Assembly: GCF_002975205.1 (NCBI RefSeq)
Contig: NZ_PCOC01000001.1
Span: 1,922,001 to 1,986,000, forward strand
Source of the DNA: Ochrobactrum vermis
GTDB lineage: Bacteria > Pseudomonadota > Alphaproteobacteria > Rhizobiales > Rhizobiaceae
DNA: 64,000 nucleotides
Direction: 5' to 3'
Shown: positions 1 to 9,127 of the stretch, in pieces
Numbering within the stretch: the first letter of the stretch is position 1
How the letters are laid out: every line of letters starts with the position of its first letter
The notes under the pieces: model-generated
Told to the model about the DNA's origin: nothing
The model's database searches: none
Seen by the model: the letters and a program-made list of their open reading frames with translations, nothing else
Position numbers and translations under genes: made by a program

Positions 1-1674
1 CGCGATCGCAATCACGGTCTTGCCTTCCATCAAGGTGTTGAGGCTGTCCTGAATAGCCGCCTCAACCTCTGAATCGAGCGCCGATGTCGCCTCGTCCAGA
101 ATGAGGACCGGCGCATCCTTCAGCATCACACGCGCAATGGCGATGCGCTGGCGCTGTCCGCCCGAAAGTTTGACGCCGCGTTCGCCAACATGGGCATCCA
201 GTCCCTGCCTGCCTTTCAGGTCAGTCAATAACGGAATGAACTGGTCGGCCTGCGCCAGCCGGATAGCCTGCTGCAACATTTCTTCCGTCGCATCCGGTCG
301 TCCATACATGATGTTCTCGCGAACCGAACGATGCAGGAGCGAGGTATCCTGTGTCACCATGCCGATATTGGCGCGCAGCGAATCCTGCGTGACTTTGGAA
401 ATATCCTGCCCGTCGATCAGAATGCGGCCCTTTTCCAGATCGTAGAAGCGCAAGAGCAGATTGACCAGCGTGGATTTACCAGCACCGGAGCGTCCGACCA
501 ATCCCACTTTCTGGCCCGGCTGAATGGTGAGCGTGAGATTTTCGATAACCCCTTTGCCCTTGCCGTAATGGAAGCCGATCTTGTCGAAATCGAGCTCGCC
601 TCTGGTGACCTGCAACGCCGGTGCACGGGGCACATCCACAACTTCATGCGAGCGCGCAATCGTCGTGATCCCGTCTTCAACCGTGCCTATATTTTCGAAC
701 AGGGCGGACATTTCCCACATGATCCACTGCGACATGCCATTGAGGCGCAGCACCAGGCCGATGCCAACAGCTACGGCACCAACCGAAATCGCTTCATTCA
801 TCCAGAGCTGGATGCCGATTGCACCCACCGCAAACAGCAGAATGCAATTCGCCATGTAAAGGGTGAAATGGAACATCGTCACCAGACGCATCTGCCGATG
901 CACAGTGCCGAGGAAGCCATCGAGGCTCTCGCGGACGTATGATTCTTCCCGGCTTGAATGCGAGAAAAGCTTGACCGTCGCAATGTTGGTGTAGCTGTCG
1001 ACAATACGTCCGGTCATCGATGAACGCGCATCGGCCTGCTGTTCCGAAATCACACGCAGCCGCGGAATGAAGATACGCAGCAATATGATGTAGACGCCAA
1101 GCCAGACGGCAAACGGGATCATCAGAATAAGATCCGCAGATGCTGCAATGAACAGCGTGCCCGCGAAATAGACGATGACATAGTTGAGCACGTCCAGAAG
1201 CTTCATCACCGTTTCACGCACGGCGAGCGCAGTCTGCATCAGCTTGGTCGAAATGCGCCCGGCAAATTCGTCCTGAAAGAACGCCATCGACTGACGGATC
1301 AGGTAGCGATGCATCAGCCAGCGCACGCGCATCGGATAATTGCCGAGCAATGTCTGGTGGATGAGCAGCGAATGGATCAGCACCACGCCCGGCAGGACAA
1401 CCAGAACGACACCCGCAATCAGTGCAAGCCGCCAGCCTTCATTGCTCAGGAATGTCTCGCGTGACTGATGAGACAGCCAGTCTACAATATTGCCCATGAA
1501 GGCAAAGAGCGACACTTCGATCACTGCGATTAGCGTCGTGAAGATCGCCATGCCGATGATCCACGGCCATGCGCCGCGCGTGTAATAAAGGCAAAAGGCT
1601 ACCAGTCCGCGCGGGGGTTCGCGCGGCGGTTCTTCGGGATAGGCTTCGAGTCGTTTTTCAAACCATCTGAACAT
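1..1674 (-). CDS. ABC exporter, fused membrane and ATPase domains (3' end cut by window)
   Basis: The 558 visible residues start at an ATG at 1674. A membrane domain with several hydrophobic helices fills roughly residues 25-330. The nucleotide-binding domain follows: Walker A GRSGAGKST near 391, signature LSGGQRQR near 500, and Walker B with D-loop (ILDEATSALDSE) near 520. The H-loop and C-terminus lie beyond base 1. One membrane unit fused to one ATPase is the layout of MsbA/LmrA-type homodimeric exporters, which move lipids or drugs outward across the inner membrane. A proline/glutamate-rich patch sits near residues 13-21. The substrate cannot be read from sequence. The next gene is divergent. 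Confidence 0.9.
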   Translation of the reverse strand, partial: MFRWFEKRLEAYPEEPPREPPRGLVAFCLYYTRGAWPWIIGMAIFTTLIAVIEVSLFAFMGNIVDWLSHQSRETFLSNEGWRLALIAGVVLVVLPGVVLIHSLLIHQTLLGNYPMRVRWLMHRYLIRQSMAFFQDEFAGRISTKLMQTALAVRETVMKLLDVLNYVIVYFAGTLFIAASADLILMIPFAVWLGVYIILLRIFIPRLRVISEQQADARSSMTGRIVDSYTNIATVKLFSHSSREESYVRESLDGFLGTVHRQMRLVTMFHFTLYMANCILLFAVGAIGIQLWMNEAISVGAVAVGIGLVLRLNGMSQWIMWEMSALFENIGTVEDGITTIARSHEVVDVPRAPALQVTRGELDFDKIGFHYGKGKGVIENLTLTIQPGQKVGLVGRSGAGKSTLVNLLLRFYDLEKGRILIDGQDISKVTQDSLRANIGMVTQDTSLLHRSVRENIMYGRPDATEEMLQQAIRLAQADQFIPLLTDLKGRQGLDAHVGERGVKLSGGQRQRIAIARVMLKDAPVLILDEATSALDSEVEAAIQDSLNTLMEGKTVIAIA

Positions 1675-1859
1675 GGTGATCCTTTTAGGTGGCCCTGCAG
1701 GAATTGCCAAGACGGAAGGGGAACAAAACAGGAATATTTTCGTGATGCCAGAGTGATATTATTCTTGCGACCACGATCCAGCTAACTGATGTGTTGACGC
1801 GTAATGAGCAACCATTCTGAACGCTTGCAGCCATCGGATTTGTGGGCTACCCGCTTCAT

Positions 1860-2339
1860 ATGGAACTGCGCGTCGCACTTTACCAGCCCGATATTCCCGG
1901 CAATACCGGAACCATCCTGCGTATGGCCGCTTGCCTCGGCTTCGCGGTCGACCTGATCGAGCCTGCCGGATTCGACATTTCCGACCGGTCCCTGAAGCGC
2001 GCCGGCATGGATTATCTGGAGCAGGCCGCCCTCACCCGCCATGCCGGCTGGCAGCATTTCAATGATTGGCGCCTGCAGGCAACGCGCCGCATCGTATTGC
2101 TGTCCACCAAGGCGGCGATCCCCTATACGGATTATCAGTTTCAGGAAAATGACATTCTGCTCTTCGGGCGTGAGTCGTCAGGCGTTCCCGACAATGTCCA
2201 CGATTCCGCCGATGCACGGCTTCTGATCCCGATGATGCCCGGCACCAGATCGCTAAATCTTGCGGTTTCCGTTGCCATGACGGCGGGCGAAGCTCTGCGC
2301 CAACGGAGGGAAAAGATCGATTCTCTCCACCCGGAATGA
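1860..2339 (+). CDS. trmL: tRNA (cytidine(34)-2'-O)-methyltransferase TrmL
   Basis: This is a SPOUT (SpoU) family methyltransferase of 159 residues, about the size of E. coli TrmL (157). TrmL methylates the 2'-OH of the wobble nucleotide in some tRNA-Leu species using S-adenosylmethionine. Visible motifs are the N-terminal LYQPDIPGNTGTILR, LFGRESSGVP near residue 100, and the knot motif IPM-PGTRSLNLAVSVA near 125-140. A GTG six codons upstream (1842) is also open, but the ATG at 1860 fits the family N-terminus. It is divergent from the ABC exporter and followed closely by a secreted-protein gene. Confidence 0.93.
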   Translation: MELRVALYQPDIPGNTGTILRMAACLGFAVDLIEPAGFDISDRSLKRAGMDYLEQAALTRHAGWQHFNDWRLQATRRIVLLSTKAAIPYTDYQFQENDILLFGRESSGVPDNVHDSADARLLIPMMPGTRSLNLAVSVAMTAGEALRQRREKIDSLHPE

Positions 2340-2421
2340 CAAATTCAGGATTGCGCCTGGCGAAAGGACCGGTTTCGCAAGGCACCTCACCCCCCTCCGG
2401 TCTGAAAGGCTCGCTTCGTCC

Positions 2422-3459
2422 ATGAACCTGTCTATTCGCACTCTTGCCTTTGCTGTCTCCACCTCTGCCCTGCTGGCAAGCGCCCCCGCCTTCGCCAAGG
2501 AAGCTTCGCCCATCGCCCCGAAGGTAATGGTCATCACCATGTTCGGCGAAGAAGCCAAGCCATGGCTTGAAGGCGAGAAATTCACGCAGAAGATCAAGCT
2601 GCCGGGCCTCAATCCTGAATATCCGGAAATCGACTGCACCGCCGAAGGCCTCTGCCACATGACGACGGCGATGGGCTTCGCCAATGCCGCAAGCTCGGTT
2701 TCCGCCATGGCCCTGAGCGACAAGCTCGACCTCTCGCACACCTATTTCGTGATCGCCGGCATTGCCGGTGTCGACCCGAAGCACGGCACGCTCGGATCGG
2801 CGCATTGGGCAAAATACTCCATCGATGCCAATCTCAACCATCGCATCGATATTCGTGAAGCACCGGAAGGCTGGCCCACGGACTTCTTCGGCCTCGGCGC
2901 TGCAAAGCCCGGCGAAAAGCCGAAATGGGCGGCAGGCACGGAAGTCTTCGAACTGAACGGCAAGCTGGCCGACTACGCGCTGGCCACGACCAAGGGCGTC
3001 GAACTTCTCGATAGCGATGCAGCGAAGGAATATCGCAAGCACTACACGCAAGAAGCCGCAACCGGCGCGCCAAAGGTCACGGTCTGCGACACGGCTTCGG
3101 GCGATACCTACTGGCATGGTGCGAAGCTCGGCGAAGCCATGACCGAATGGTCGAAGCTTCTGACTGACGGCAAGGCCGACTATTGCACATCGCAGATGGA
3201 AGACAACGCCACGCTGACGTCGCTGAAGCGCGCTGCCGAAGCGGGCAAGCTCGATTTCGACCGCATTGCATTGCTGCGTACTGCGTCGAACTTCGACCGT
3301 CAGGGCAAGGACCAGACGGCGGCTGAATCGCTCGCCGCGAACTCCGGCGGTTTCCCGCTCGCCACGACCAACGCCTATCGCGTCGGCAAGGCCTATGCCG
3401 ACAGCATCATCCAGAACTGGAATGCGTGGGAAAAAGCACCGCAAACGACGGCGAAATAA
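2422..3459 (+). CDS. Periplasmic purine nucleoside permease (NUP) family protein
   Basis: 345 residues with a clear Sec signal peptide (hydrophobic core, ending around SAPAFA near residue 25). The body matches the NUP family, named after a Candida purine nucleoside permease and related in fold to nucleoside phosphorylases: KVMVITMFGEEAKPW after the signal, then MTTAMGFANAASS and FVIAGIAGVDP, which resembles a phosphorylase-like core. The secreted location suggests periplasmic nucleoside binding or processing rather than a channel; that is inference. It lies 82 bases after trmL on the same strand and ends at a strong hairpin. Confidence 0.8.
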   Translation: MNLSIRTLAFAVSTSALLASAPAFAKEASPIAPKVMVITMFGEEAKPWLEGEKFTQKIKLPGLNPEYPEIDCTAEGLCHMTTAMGFANAASSVSAMALSDKLDLSHTYFVIAGIAGVDPKHGTLGSAHWAKYSIDANLNHRIDIREAPEGWPTDFFGLGAAKPGEKPKWAAGTEVFELNGKLADYALATTKGVELLDSDAAKEYRKHYTQEAATGAPKVTVCDTASGDTYWHGAKLGEAMTEWSKLLTDGKADYCTSQMEDNATLTSLKRAAEAGKLDFDRIALLRTASNFDRQGKDQTAAESLAANSGGFPLATTNAYRVGKAYADSIIQNWNAWEKAPQTTAK

Positions 3460-3490
3460 GGCTGTAACAGTATAACGACTCAAACAGAGA

Positions 3491-3512
3491 AGGCGCCCTA
3501 TGGGGCGCCTTT
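3491..3512 (+). terminator. Rho-independent terminator after the NUP gene
   Basis: Perfect inverted repeat AGGCGCCC / GGGCGCCT around a TATG loop, followed by TTT, 32 bases after the stop codon. Confidence 0.8.
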
Positions 3513-3560
3513 GGGACTTCTAATCTGAATCATATTTCAAGGCTTTGACCGTCGCGATTA

Positions 3561-3661
3561 AAGCGCATCTCGAAAAGTGTGAAACGGTTTTCAGATAAGA
3601 TGCGTGTTAAAATAATCATTTAGAGAGCCGATCTGGTTCAATCAGATCAAAACGCGCTCTA
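3561..3661. repeat. Composite palindromic intergenic repeat (type B)
   Basis: Two adjacent imperfect dyads. The first runs from AAGCGCATCT to AGATGCG with CGAAAAGTGTGAAACGGTTTT inside; the second is the AGAGAGCCGATCTG...CGCGCTCT module. Closely related copies occur at 28490-28594 and, with a different first half, at 46672-46774 and 55960-56063. Confidence 0.85.
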
Positions 3662-3670
3662 AAGCGCGGC

Positions 3671-3943
3671 TCAATCGGCCGTCTCCAGCCGGCGCATGGT
3701 GAATTCGATCACATCATCCGGCCGCTCGCACCAGCTTTCGATTTCGGTCCAATAGGCCGCCTTGGGGAATGTCTCAAACCATTCGCGCGCTTTTTCGCGC
3801 GCCGCCAGCCTCGGCAGGGTGAATGTCTCACGAACGAACCCATCGCGCGGCATGCGGCTTTGCTTCAAGCCTTTCTGGACACGGCTCTTCTGAAGCTGCT
3901 TGCGCAAGCCTTCGAGCGGTGGACGGGGCGGTGCTACTGTCAT
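3671..3943 (-). CDS. Conserved hypothetical protein, 90 residues
   Basis: The ATG at 3943 is preceded by a good Shine-Dalgarno (GGGAGG, 7 bases upstream), which favours it over an upstream in-frame ATG at 3961. The product is basic at the N-terminus (LRKQLQKSRVQKGLKQSR) and acidic/aromatic at the C-terminus (FPKAAYWTEIESWCERPDDVIEF), with no signal peptide or membrane segment. I do not recognise a domain. It is divergent from hemF and ends next to a palindromic repeat. Confidence 0.6.
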   Translation of the reverse strand: MTVAPPRPPLEGLRKQLQKSRVQKGLKQSRMPRDGFVRETFTLPRLAAREKAREWFETFPKAAYWTEIESWCERPDDVIEFTMRRLETAD

Positions 3944-4120
3944 GCGATGCCCTCCCGGCAAAACCGGAACTGAATGACTTCCAAACCCTAGGTAGAGAAA
4001 GATAGGGGAGCAGTTTCACAAAGACGAGTCTTTTCTTGGGGAGAGGGTCTATACTGCCCTGCGATCACACGCTTCGCGCTTTGCGCCAGTCGCGGACTTT
4101 GATAAGCCATGAAACAATAG

Positions 4121-5107
<987 letters not shown>

Positions 5108-5120
5108 CAGTCATGAATAA

Positions 5121-5143
5121 AGGGCCGGTTTCCCGGCCCTTTG
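5121..5143 (+). terminator. Terminator of hemF
   Basis: Perfect 8-bp stem AGGGCCGG / CCGGCCCT with a TTTC loop and trailing TTT, 14 bases after the hemF stop. Confidence 0.85.
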
Positions 5144-5153
5144 TCTGTTTCTA

Positions 5154-5199
5154 CGCATTATCCTGCGCAAAACCGCTGCGCACTTTTACTGGAAATGCT
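5154..5199. repeat. Short palindromic repeat (type C)
   Basis: CGCATTATCC-TGCGCAAAACCGC...ACTGGAAATGCT. The same unit occurs at 35709-35757 and, in reverse order with extra sequence, at 52503-52606. It sits between hemF and the GNAT gene. Confidence 0.75.
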
Positions 5200-5200
5200 T

Positions 5201-5695
5201 TTATGCATCGAATGCGGCATGATAGGCGACGTCGCCTTCCGGCATGTCCGGCCCGAAGGCCAGACACTGGAAATATTCCGCTGGCACGCCCGGCAGTTTC
5301 AGCCGCACATCGGCCTTGAAACCGAAGCGCCCGTAATAGCCGGGATCGCCCAGAAGAACGCAGCCCTTGGCACCTTCCTGCCGCAGAGTGGCAAGGCCCT
5401 CGCGGATAAGCTTGCCGCCTATCCCCTCGCCTTGCCGGTCGGGACGAACCGAAACAGGACCAAGCCCATACCAACCCTTATCCTCGCCGTCGATCAGGAC
5501 GGACGAGAAGGCGACATGGCCGAGAACCTGCCCGTCCCCTTCCGCAACCAGCGACAAGGTAAGTGCTTTTGCAGCACGAAGCGCATCGATGATCTCGCCT
5601 TCCTTCTGGTTGCTATAAGCCACGGTACGGAATGCTTCATCCGTCAGGTGGCGGATTTCGGTAGCGTCTTCAGACGTTTCCCTGCGAATATGCAT
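5201..5695 (-). CDS. GNAT N-acetyltransferase (YjhQ/YhbS-like), partner of YjhX
   Basis: 164 residues of GNAT fold. The acetyl-CoA loop is VRPDRQGEGIGGKLIREGL, followed by the YhbS-type stretch VLLGDPGYYGRFGF. The ATG at 5695 has a perfect AAGGAG Shine-Dalgarno; that AAGGAG immediately follows the stop codon of yjhX, so the two genes are 11 bases apart and cotranscribed. A GTG overlapping the yjhX stop (5710) is open but has no ribosome site. In E. coli the GNAT protein YjhQ is encoded beside YjhX and counteracts it; the same role here is inferred from gene order. Confidence 0.85.
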   Translation of the reverse strand: MHIRRETSEDATEIRHLTDEAFRTVAYSNQKEGEIIDALRAAKALTLSLVAEGDGQVLGHVAFSSVLIDGEDKGWYGLGPVSVRPDRQGEGIGGKLIREGLATLRQEGAKGCVLLGDPGYYGRFGFKADVRLKLPGVPAEYFQCLAFGPDMPEGDVAYHAAFDA

Positions 5696-5706
5696 GACGC
5701 TCTCCT

Positions 5707-5961
5707 TCACCGGTTATTGAGCTGAGCGCGCACATTTTCGCGCCCTTTGAACGAGATGCGATAAGGACTACCCGTTCGGGATTCGATCAGTCGCTTGCGA
5801 CGCAATTGCTGGAAAACTGCCATCGTGCAATCGGAAAGCAGATAGCCTTCACGGGTAAAGCATTCGATTTCGCAGATACGTCCGTCTTCGCGCAGATGAC
5901 GGATGTAACCGCCCTGCGCCAGCACGTGCAATACGCGCTGTTCCATGCGTGAGATATTCAT
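5707..5961 (-). CDS. yjhX: YjhX family protein (UPF0386; topoisomerase I inhibitor-like toxin)
   Basis: 84 residues beginning [18 protein letters not shown], the hallmark of the YjhX/UPF0386 family, with a winged-helix-like body ([22 protein letters not shown]). E. coli YjhX has been described as TopAI, a protein that inhibits DNA topoisomerase I and is neutralised by YjhQ. The downstream GNAT gene reproduces that pairing. Upstream lie two related dyads that could be operators. Whether this copy is toxic is not shown by sequence. Confidence 0.85.
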   Translation of the reverse strand: MNISRMEQRVLHVLAQGGYIRHLREDGRICEIECFTREGYLLSDCTMAVFQQLRRKRLIESRTGSPYRISFKGRENVRAQLNNR

Positions 5962-5975
5962 TGTTGTTCATGCCT

Positions 5976-6023
5976 GGATGGAAACCATGACAAGCACCAG
6001 CGCTCGCGGATGGTAAACCATCC
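5976..6023. promoter_or_regulatory. Two related dyads upstream of yjhX (candidate operators)
   Basis: GGATGGTAAACCATCC (6008-6023) is a perfect 6-bp-arm palindrome. GGATGGAAACCATG (5976-5989) is a near copy 32 bases away, about three helical turns, and just upstream of the yjhX ATG at 5961. The spacing suits a protein binding the same face of DNA, possibly YjhX itself. Inference only. Confidence 0.4.
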
Positions 6024-6192
6024 ACGGCCAATGCCGTTTCCGCTCCTGAACACTGCCGGTCAGACGCTCTCGGCGCCTGCCATCTACAGCTTGTTCGGAA
6101 CGATCAAAGGCTTCCTACAATCTCCAGCATCAACAATTCCTCATCACGGTATTCCCGGCAAAACCCAAAGTGGCAGCCAACAGGGAACACAT

Positions 6193-6220
6193 AAAAACAG
6201 GAGGGCTTGTCGCCCTCCTG
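6193..6220 (-). terminator. Terminator of the lipid hydroxylase-like gene
   Basis: On the minus strand, CAGGAGGGC / GCCCTCCTG (9-bp stem, 5-base loop) is followed by TTTTT. It lies 37 bases downstream of the stop at 6257. Confidence 0.85.
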
Positions 6221-6256
6221 CTCATTTATAAGCGCTGAGCGTCGGTGTCAAACCGT

Positions 6257-7093
6257 TCAGCTCTTCGGCTGGTTACGAAGCTTTTCCGCTTCCGCGTAGA
6301 ACTTCTTCTCCCACTCATTGTGATTATCCAGCCCTTCCTTGATGAAGGGGGTGAAGATCGCGAGGTTCATCAGGCACCAGTTGACCAGCCGGGCCGGGAA
6401 CTTCAGCGGCTTCACGAAATCGACGAACAAAACCACACGTGTCTTGTCGGTGTGATTCCACGCCTCATGCTCATAGGCATCGTCGAAAATCAGCACCTTA
6501 CCTTCATGCCAATGGCAGACTTCCTTGTCCACGCGAATGGCAAGCTTGTCATTCGGCTCTGGCACGATGAGGCCAAGATGCAGGCGCAGCACGCCGTTAT
6601 AGGGCCCGCGATGCGGCGGCAGATGCTTGCCCGGCTCGAAGATGGAAAACATCGCTGTCGTCAGGCCGGGGATCTTGTTGACGATACGCCACGTTTCCGG
6701 ACAAGCCTTGATGTTCTGTTCCGCCTTCACACCGAAACCGAGCAGGAAGAAGGTCTTCCAGCGATTGTCGGTCGAGATTGTCTTCACATCGGTCGAAATA
6801 TCCTGAAAGGAAGGCAGTTCGCTCTGGCGCAGAAGAACCTTTTCCAGCTCCTTGCGGATGGCGGGCCATTCCTTCTCGATCTCGGCTGACCACGGGAAGG
6901 TCGCATTGTCATAGACAGGCGGATTGCCAAGCTTGGCATATTTCAGATTGAGACCTTCGGCCCAGGATACGATCCCCATGAAAAAACGGGTGACCTTGCT
7001 CGGCCTGTCCATTGCGGCAAGGCCTTCTGTGCCAAACTTCTGCTGCGGATCGGTAGCTGCCTTGTCTTGTATCGATGTATCGGGATTGGACAT
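6257..7093 (-). CDS. Aspartyl/asparaginyl beta-hydroxylase-fold lipid hydroxylase (OlsC/LpxO-like)
   Basis: 278 residues from the ATG at 7093 (an upstream extension to 7147 runs into a palindromic repeat). It belongs to the Fe(II)/2-oxoglutarate Asp/Asn beta-hydroxylase family: PHRGPYNGVLRLHLGL near residues 152-167 carries the first metal His, FDDAYEHEAWNHTD near 195-208 the second, and TRVVLFVDF the basic residue for 2-oxoglutarate. Bacterial relatives LpxO and OlsC hydroxylate fatty acyl chains of lipid A or ornithine lipids at the inner membrane. The hydrophobic C-terminal stretch (VNWCLMNLAIFTPF) suits membrane association. Which lipid is modified cannot be told. Confidence 0.8.
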   Translation of the reverse strand: MSNPDTSIQDKAATDPQQKFGTEGLAAMDRPSKVTRFFMGIVSWAEGLNLKYAKLGNPPVYDNATFPWSAEIEKEWPAIRKELEKVLLRQSELPSFQDISTDVKTISTDNRWKTFFLLGFGVKAEQNIKACPETWRIVNKIPGLTTAMFSIFEPGKHLPPHRGPYNGVLRLHLGLIVPEPNDKLAIRVDKEVCHWHEGKVLIFDDAYEHEAWNHTDKTRVVLFVDFVKPLKFPARLVNWCLMNLAIFTPFIKEGLDNHNEWEKKFYAEAEKLRNQPKS

Positions 7094-7143
7094 CTCATGC
7101 TCTTTCAAAACGCGCGCTAAAAAGTTCTCATTACCTGTTTTGG

Positions 7144-7188
7144 GCATGTTTTATCCCAAAACCGGTTCCCACTTTTGGGAAACATGCT
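7144..7188. repeat. Palindromic repeat (type A)
   Basis: Near-perfect dyad GCATGTTTTATCCCAAAACC / GGGAAACATGC with the GTGGGAACCGGTTTTGGGA core (minus orientation). Related copies: 14731-14777, 27810-27848 and 36616-36662. Confidence 0.85.
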
Positions 7189-7235
7189 CCAGTCATAAAG
7201 CGATGAAACTACGGCTGAAATTTGCAAGCAAGCCG

Positions 7236-8507
7236 TCAGTTGTTCAATTTATCACGATCAAGCTTGCCCAGAAGCGTGGCACGGTCAAGGCTAAAACCGG
7301 AGTCTATCCAGAAAGTTTCAAGGGACCGCAATGCCTCTCCAAGTCCCGGTCCCTTCTGGATACCCAAGGCCAGGAGATCGCTGCCCGTGACGGGGAAAAC
7401 AGGGGCGTCGTAATGTTCGGCGGCATCCAGCAGGCGCGCGAAGCCACCGGCGCGGATCATCGCATCGTCGCTGCCCGCAGCGTCGGCCCTCGCCGCCGCA
7501 TAGGCCAGACGAATACGATCCAGCACAGCCTGTTTGCTGCCACGATAGATTGTTTTCTTCAGCGCCTGTTCGGAAAGTTCCGGCTTGACCGCATCGGCGC
7601 GTGCCCATGCTTCAAGGCGCGCCCTTTCCGCATTCGACATTTTCAGCCGCTTGCCCATCTCCTCCATCCGCACGCTGTCGGGCGGAATAATGCCCTCAAG
7701 CCGCAAAAGCGGATCGGGCTGCCAGCCAAGATCGGTCTCGGTCCGCACCAGCCCATGAATGGCGTCGATACCCCATTTCTCACTTTCAGGCAGAATAAGG
7801 TTCAGCACGCCCGCCTGTCGCATCCACAAGAGCGCGCGTGACGGATCGGGAGCAGACAGGAGCTTTTTCAGTTCCGACCAGACCCGTTCGGCGGAAAGCT
7901 GCTCAAGCCCGTCTTTCAACCGAGCGCTGGCTCGCAAGCCGTCAGCCTCGGGCCGTCCCGAACCATACCAGGCGAAGAAACGGAAGAAGCGCAGGATGCG
8001 CAGATAGTCCTCGCGAATGCGCTGTTCCGCGTCGCCGATGAAGCGCAGCGTCCGGCTCTCGATATCGGCAAGACCGCCGACATGATCGATGATCGTGCCG
8101 TCAGCCGTCACATAGAGCGCATTGATGGTGAAGTCGCGCCGCTCCGCATCCGCTTTCCAGTCGGTCCCAAAGGCGACCTTGGCATGGCGGCCGTTGGTTT
8201 CAATATCCTGCCGCAGCGTCGTGACCTCAAACGGATGGCCCTGCACGACAACTGTGATCGTGCCATGCTCGATGCCGGTCGGCACCGGCTTGAAACCGGC
8301 CTCGTTCGCCAGTCTGACTGTATCCTGCGGCAGATGCGTCGTTGCCAGATCGACATCGCTGACCTTTGTGCCGAGCAGCGTGTTACGCACCGCGCCACCC
8401 ACGACACGTGCCTCGCCATCATCACTGTTCAGCGCTTTGAACAGGGCTTGCAACGGCTTTGCTTTCAGCCATTCCGCCTTGCCGGAAATATTCTTATTCT
8501 CGCTCAA
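7236..8507 (-). CDS. cca: CCA tRNA nucleotidyltransferase
   Basis: 423 residues of the class II CCA-adding/poly(A) polymerase family, which adds or repairs the CCA end of tRNA. The nucleotidyltransferase head shows VVGGAVRNTLLG, the catalytic pair SDVDLATTHLP and ERRDFTINALY near residue 125; the neck helix LRILRFFRFF follows. There is no HD phosphohydrolase domain, unlike E. coli Cca, and the C-terminal region is alphaproteobacterial in type. The start is a TTG overlapping the TGA of the upstream NUDIX gene, showing translational coupling. Confidence 0.92.
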   Translation of the reverse strand: MSENKNISGKAEWLKAKPLQALFKALNSDDGEARVVGGAVRNTLLGTKVSDVDLATTHLPQDTVRLANEAGFKPVPTGIEHGTITVVVQGHPFEVTTLRQDIETNGRHAKVAFGTDWKADAERRDFTINALYVTADGTIIDHVGGLADIESRTLRFIGDAEQRIREDYLRILRFFRFFAWYGSGRPEADGLRASARLKDGLEQLSAERVWSELKKLLSAPDPSRALLWMRQAGVLNLILPESEKWGIDAIHGLVRTETDLGWQPDPLLRLEGIIPPDSVRMEEMGKRLKMSNAERARLEAWARADAVKPELSEQALKKTIYRGSKQAVLDRIRLAYAAARADAAGSDDAMIRAGGFARLLDAAEHYDAPVFPVTGSDLLALGIQKGPGLGEALRSLETFWIDSGFSLDRATLLGKLDRDKLNN

Positions 8508-9127
8508 ACGTAGAGCCTTTCATAAAGTCCGCGAATGATACCGGCGGTTGCCCCCCAGATGAATCGCTCGTGATAGGGCATGGCGTAAAAAAAGCGTTCC
8601 TTGCCGTCAAATACCCGGCTTTCACGCCGGTGGTTCTCCGGGTTCATCAGGAAGGAAAGCGGCACCTCGAAAATATCTGCGACTTCATCCGGGTTCGGAT
8701 GAACGTCAAACGGCGTTTTCACCACCGCCAGAATGGGCGTGATCGAAAAACCGCTGCCGGTGAGATAACGCGGCAGGTTGCCGATGATCTCCGCACGATC
8801 TGCCGCCAGCCCGATTTCCTCATTCGCCTCGCGAAGCGCTGCCCGCTCAGCTGTGCCATCTTCCGGGTCTATTGCGCCGCCCGGAAAGGCGATCTGGCCG
8901 GAATGCTTGCGCAGTGTATCGGTGCGTTGAGTCAGAAGAAGCGTGGCTTCCGATCCGCGATCGACCACCGGCACCAGCACGGCAGCGTCGCGCATCTTAG
9001 CCATCTTCATCAATTGTGTAATATCGGGATTAAGCGAATGATCGCCGATCAGATCATCGTGGTCTGGGCGCCATTGCCGAACCCGTTCGGCAAAATCACC
9101 GGCTGAAAAAGCGGGGAATTCACTCAT
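8504..9127 (-). CDS. NUDIX hydrolase, CoA pyrophosphatase-like
   Basis: 207 residues. The NUDIX box is complete: GGAIDPEDGTAERAALREANEEIGL, i.e. G-x5-E-x7-REUxEExGU, with LTQRTDTLRKHSGQIAFPGG before it, a pattern typical of CoA/acetyl-CoA pyrophosphatases (YeaB/NudL type). The predicted reaction is hydrolysis of CoA to 3',5'-ADP and phosphopantetheine. The ATG overlaps the TGA of the DUF1285 gene by four bases and its own stop overlaps the cca start, so the three genes form one transcript. Confidence 0.87.
   Translation of the reverse strand: MSEFPAFSAGDFAERVRQWRPDHDDLIGDHSLNPDITQLMKMAKMRDAAVLVPVVDRGSEATLLLTQRTDTLRKHSGQIAFPGGAIDPEDGTAERAALREANEEIGLAADRAEIIGNLPRYLTGSGFSITPILAVVKTPFDVHPNPDEVADIFEVPLSFLMNPENHRRESRVFDGKERFFYAMPYHERFIWGATAGIIRGLYERLYV

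Noticed and set aside
2059..3483. Long open frame on the minus strand (474 codons)
   Set aside because: Lies antisense to trmL and the NUP gene and has no domain-like sequence; Arg-rich shadow of GC-rich coding DNA.
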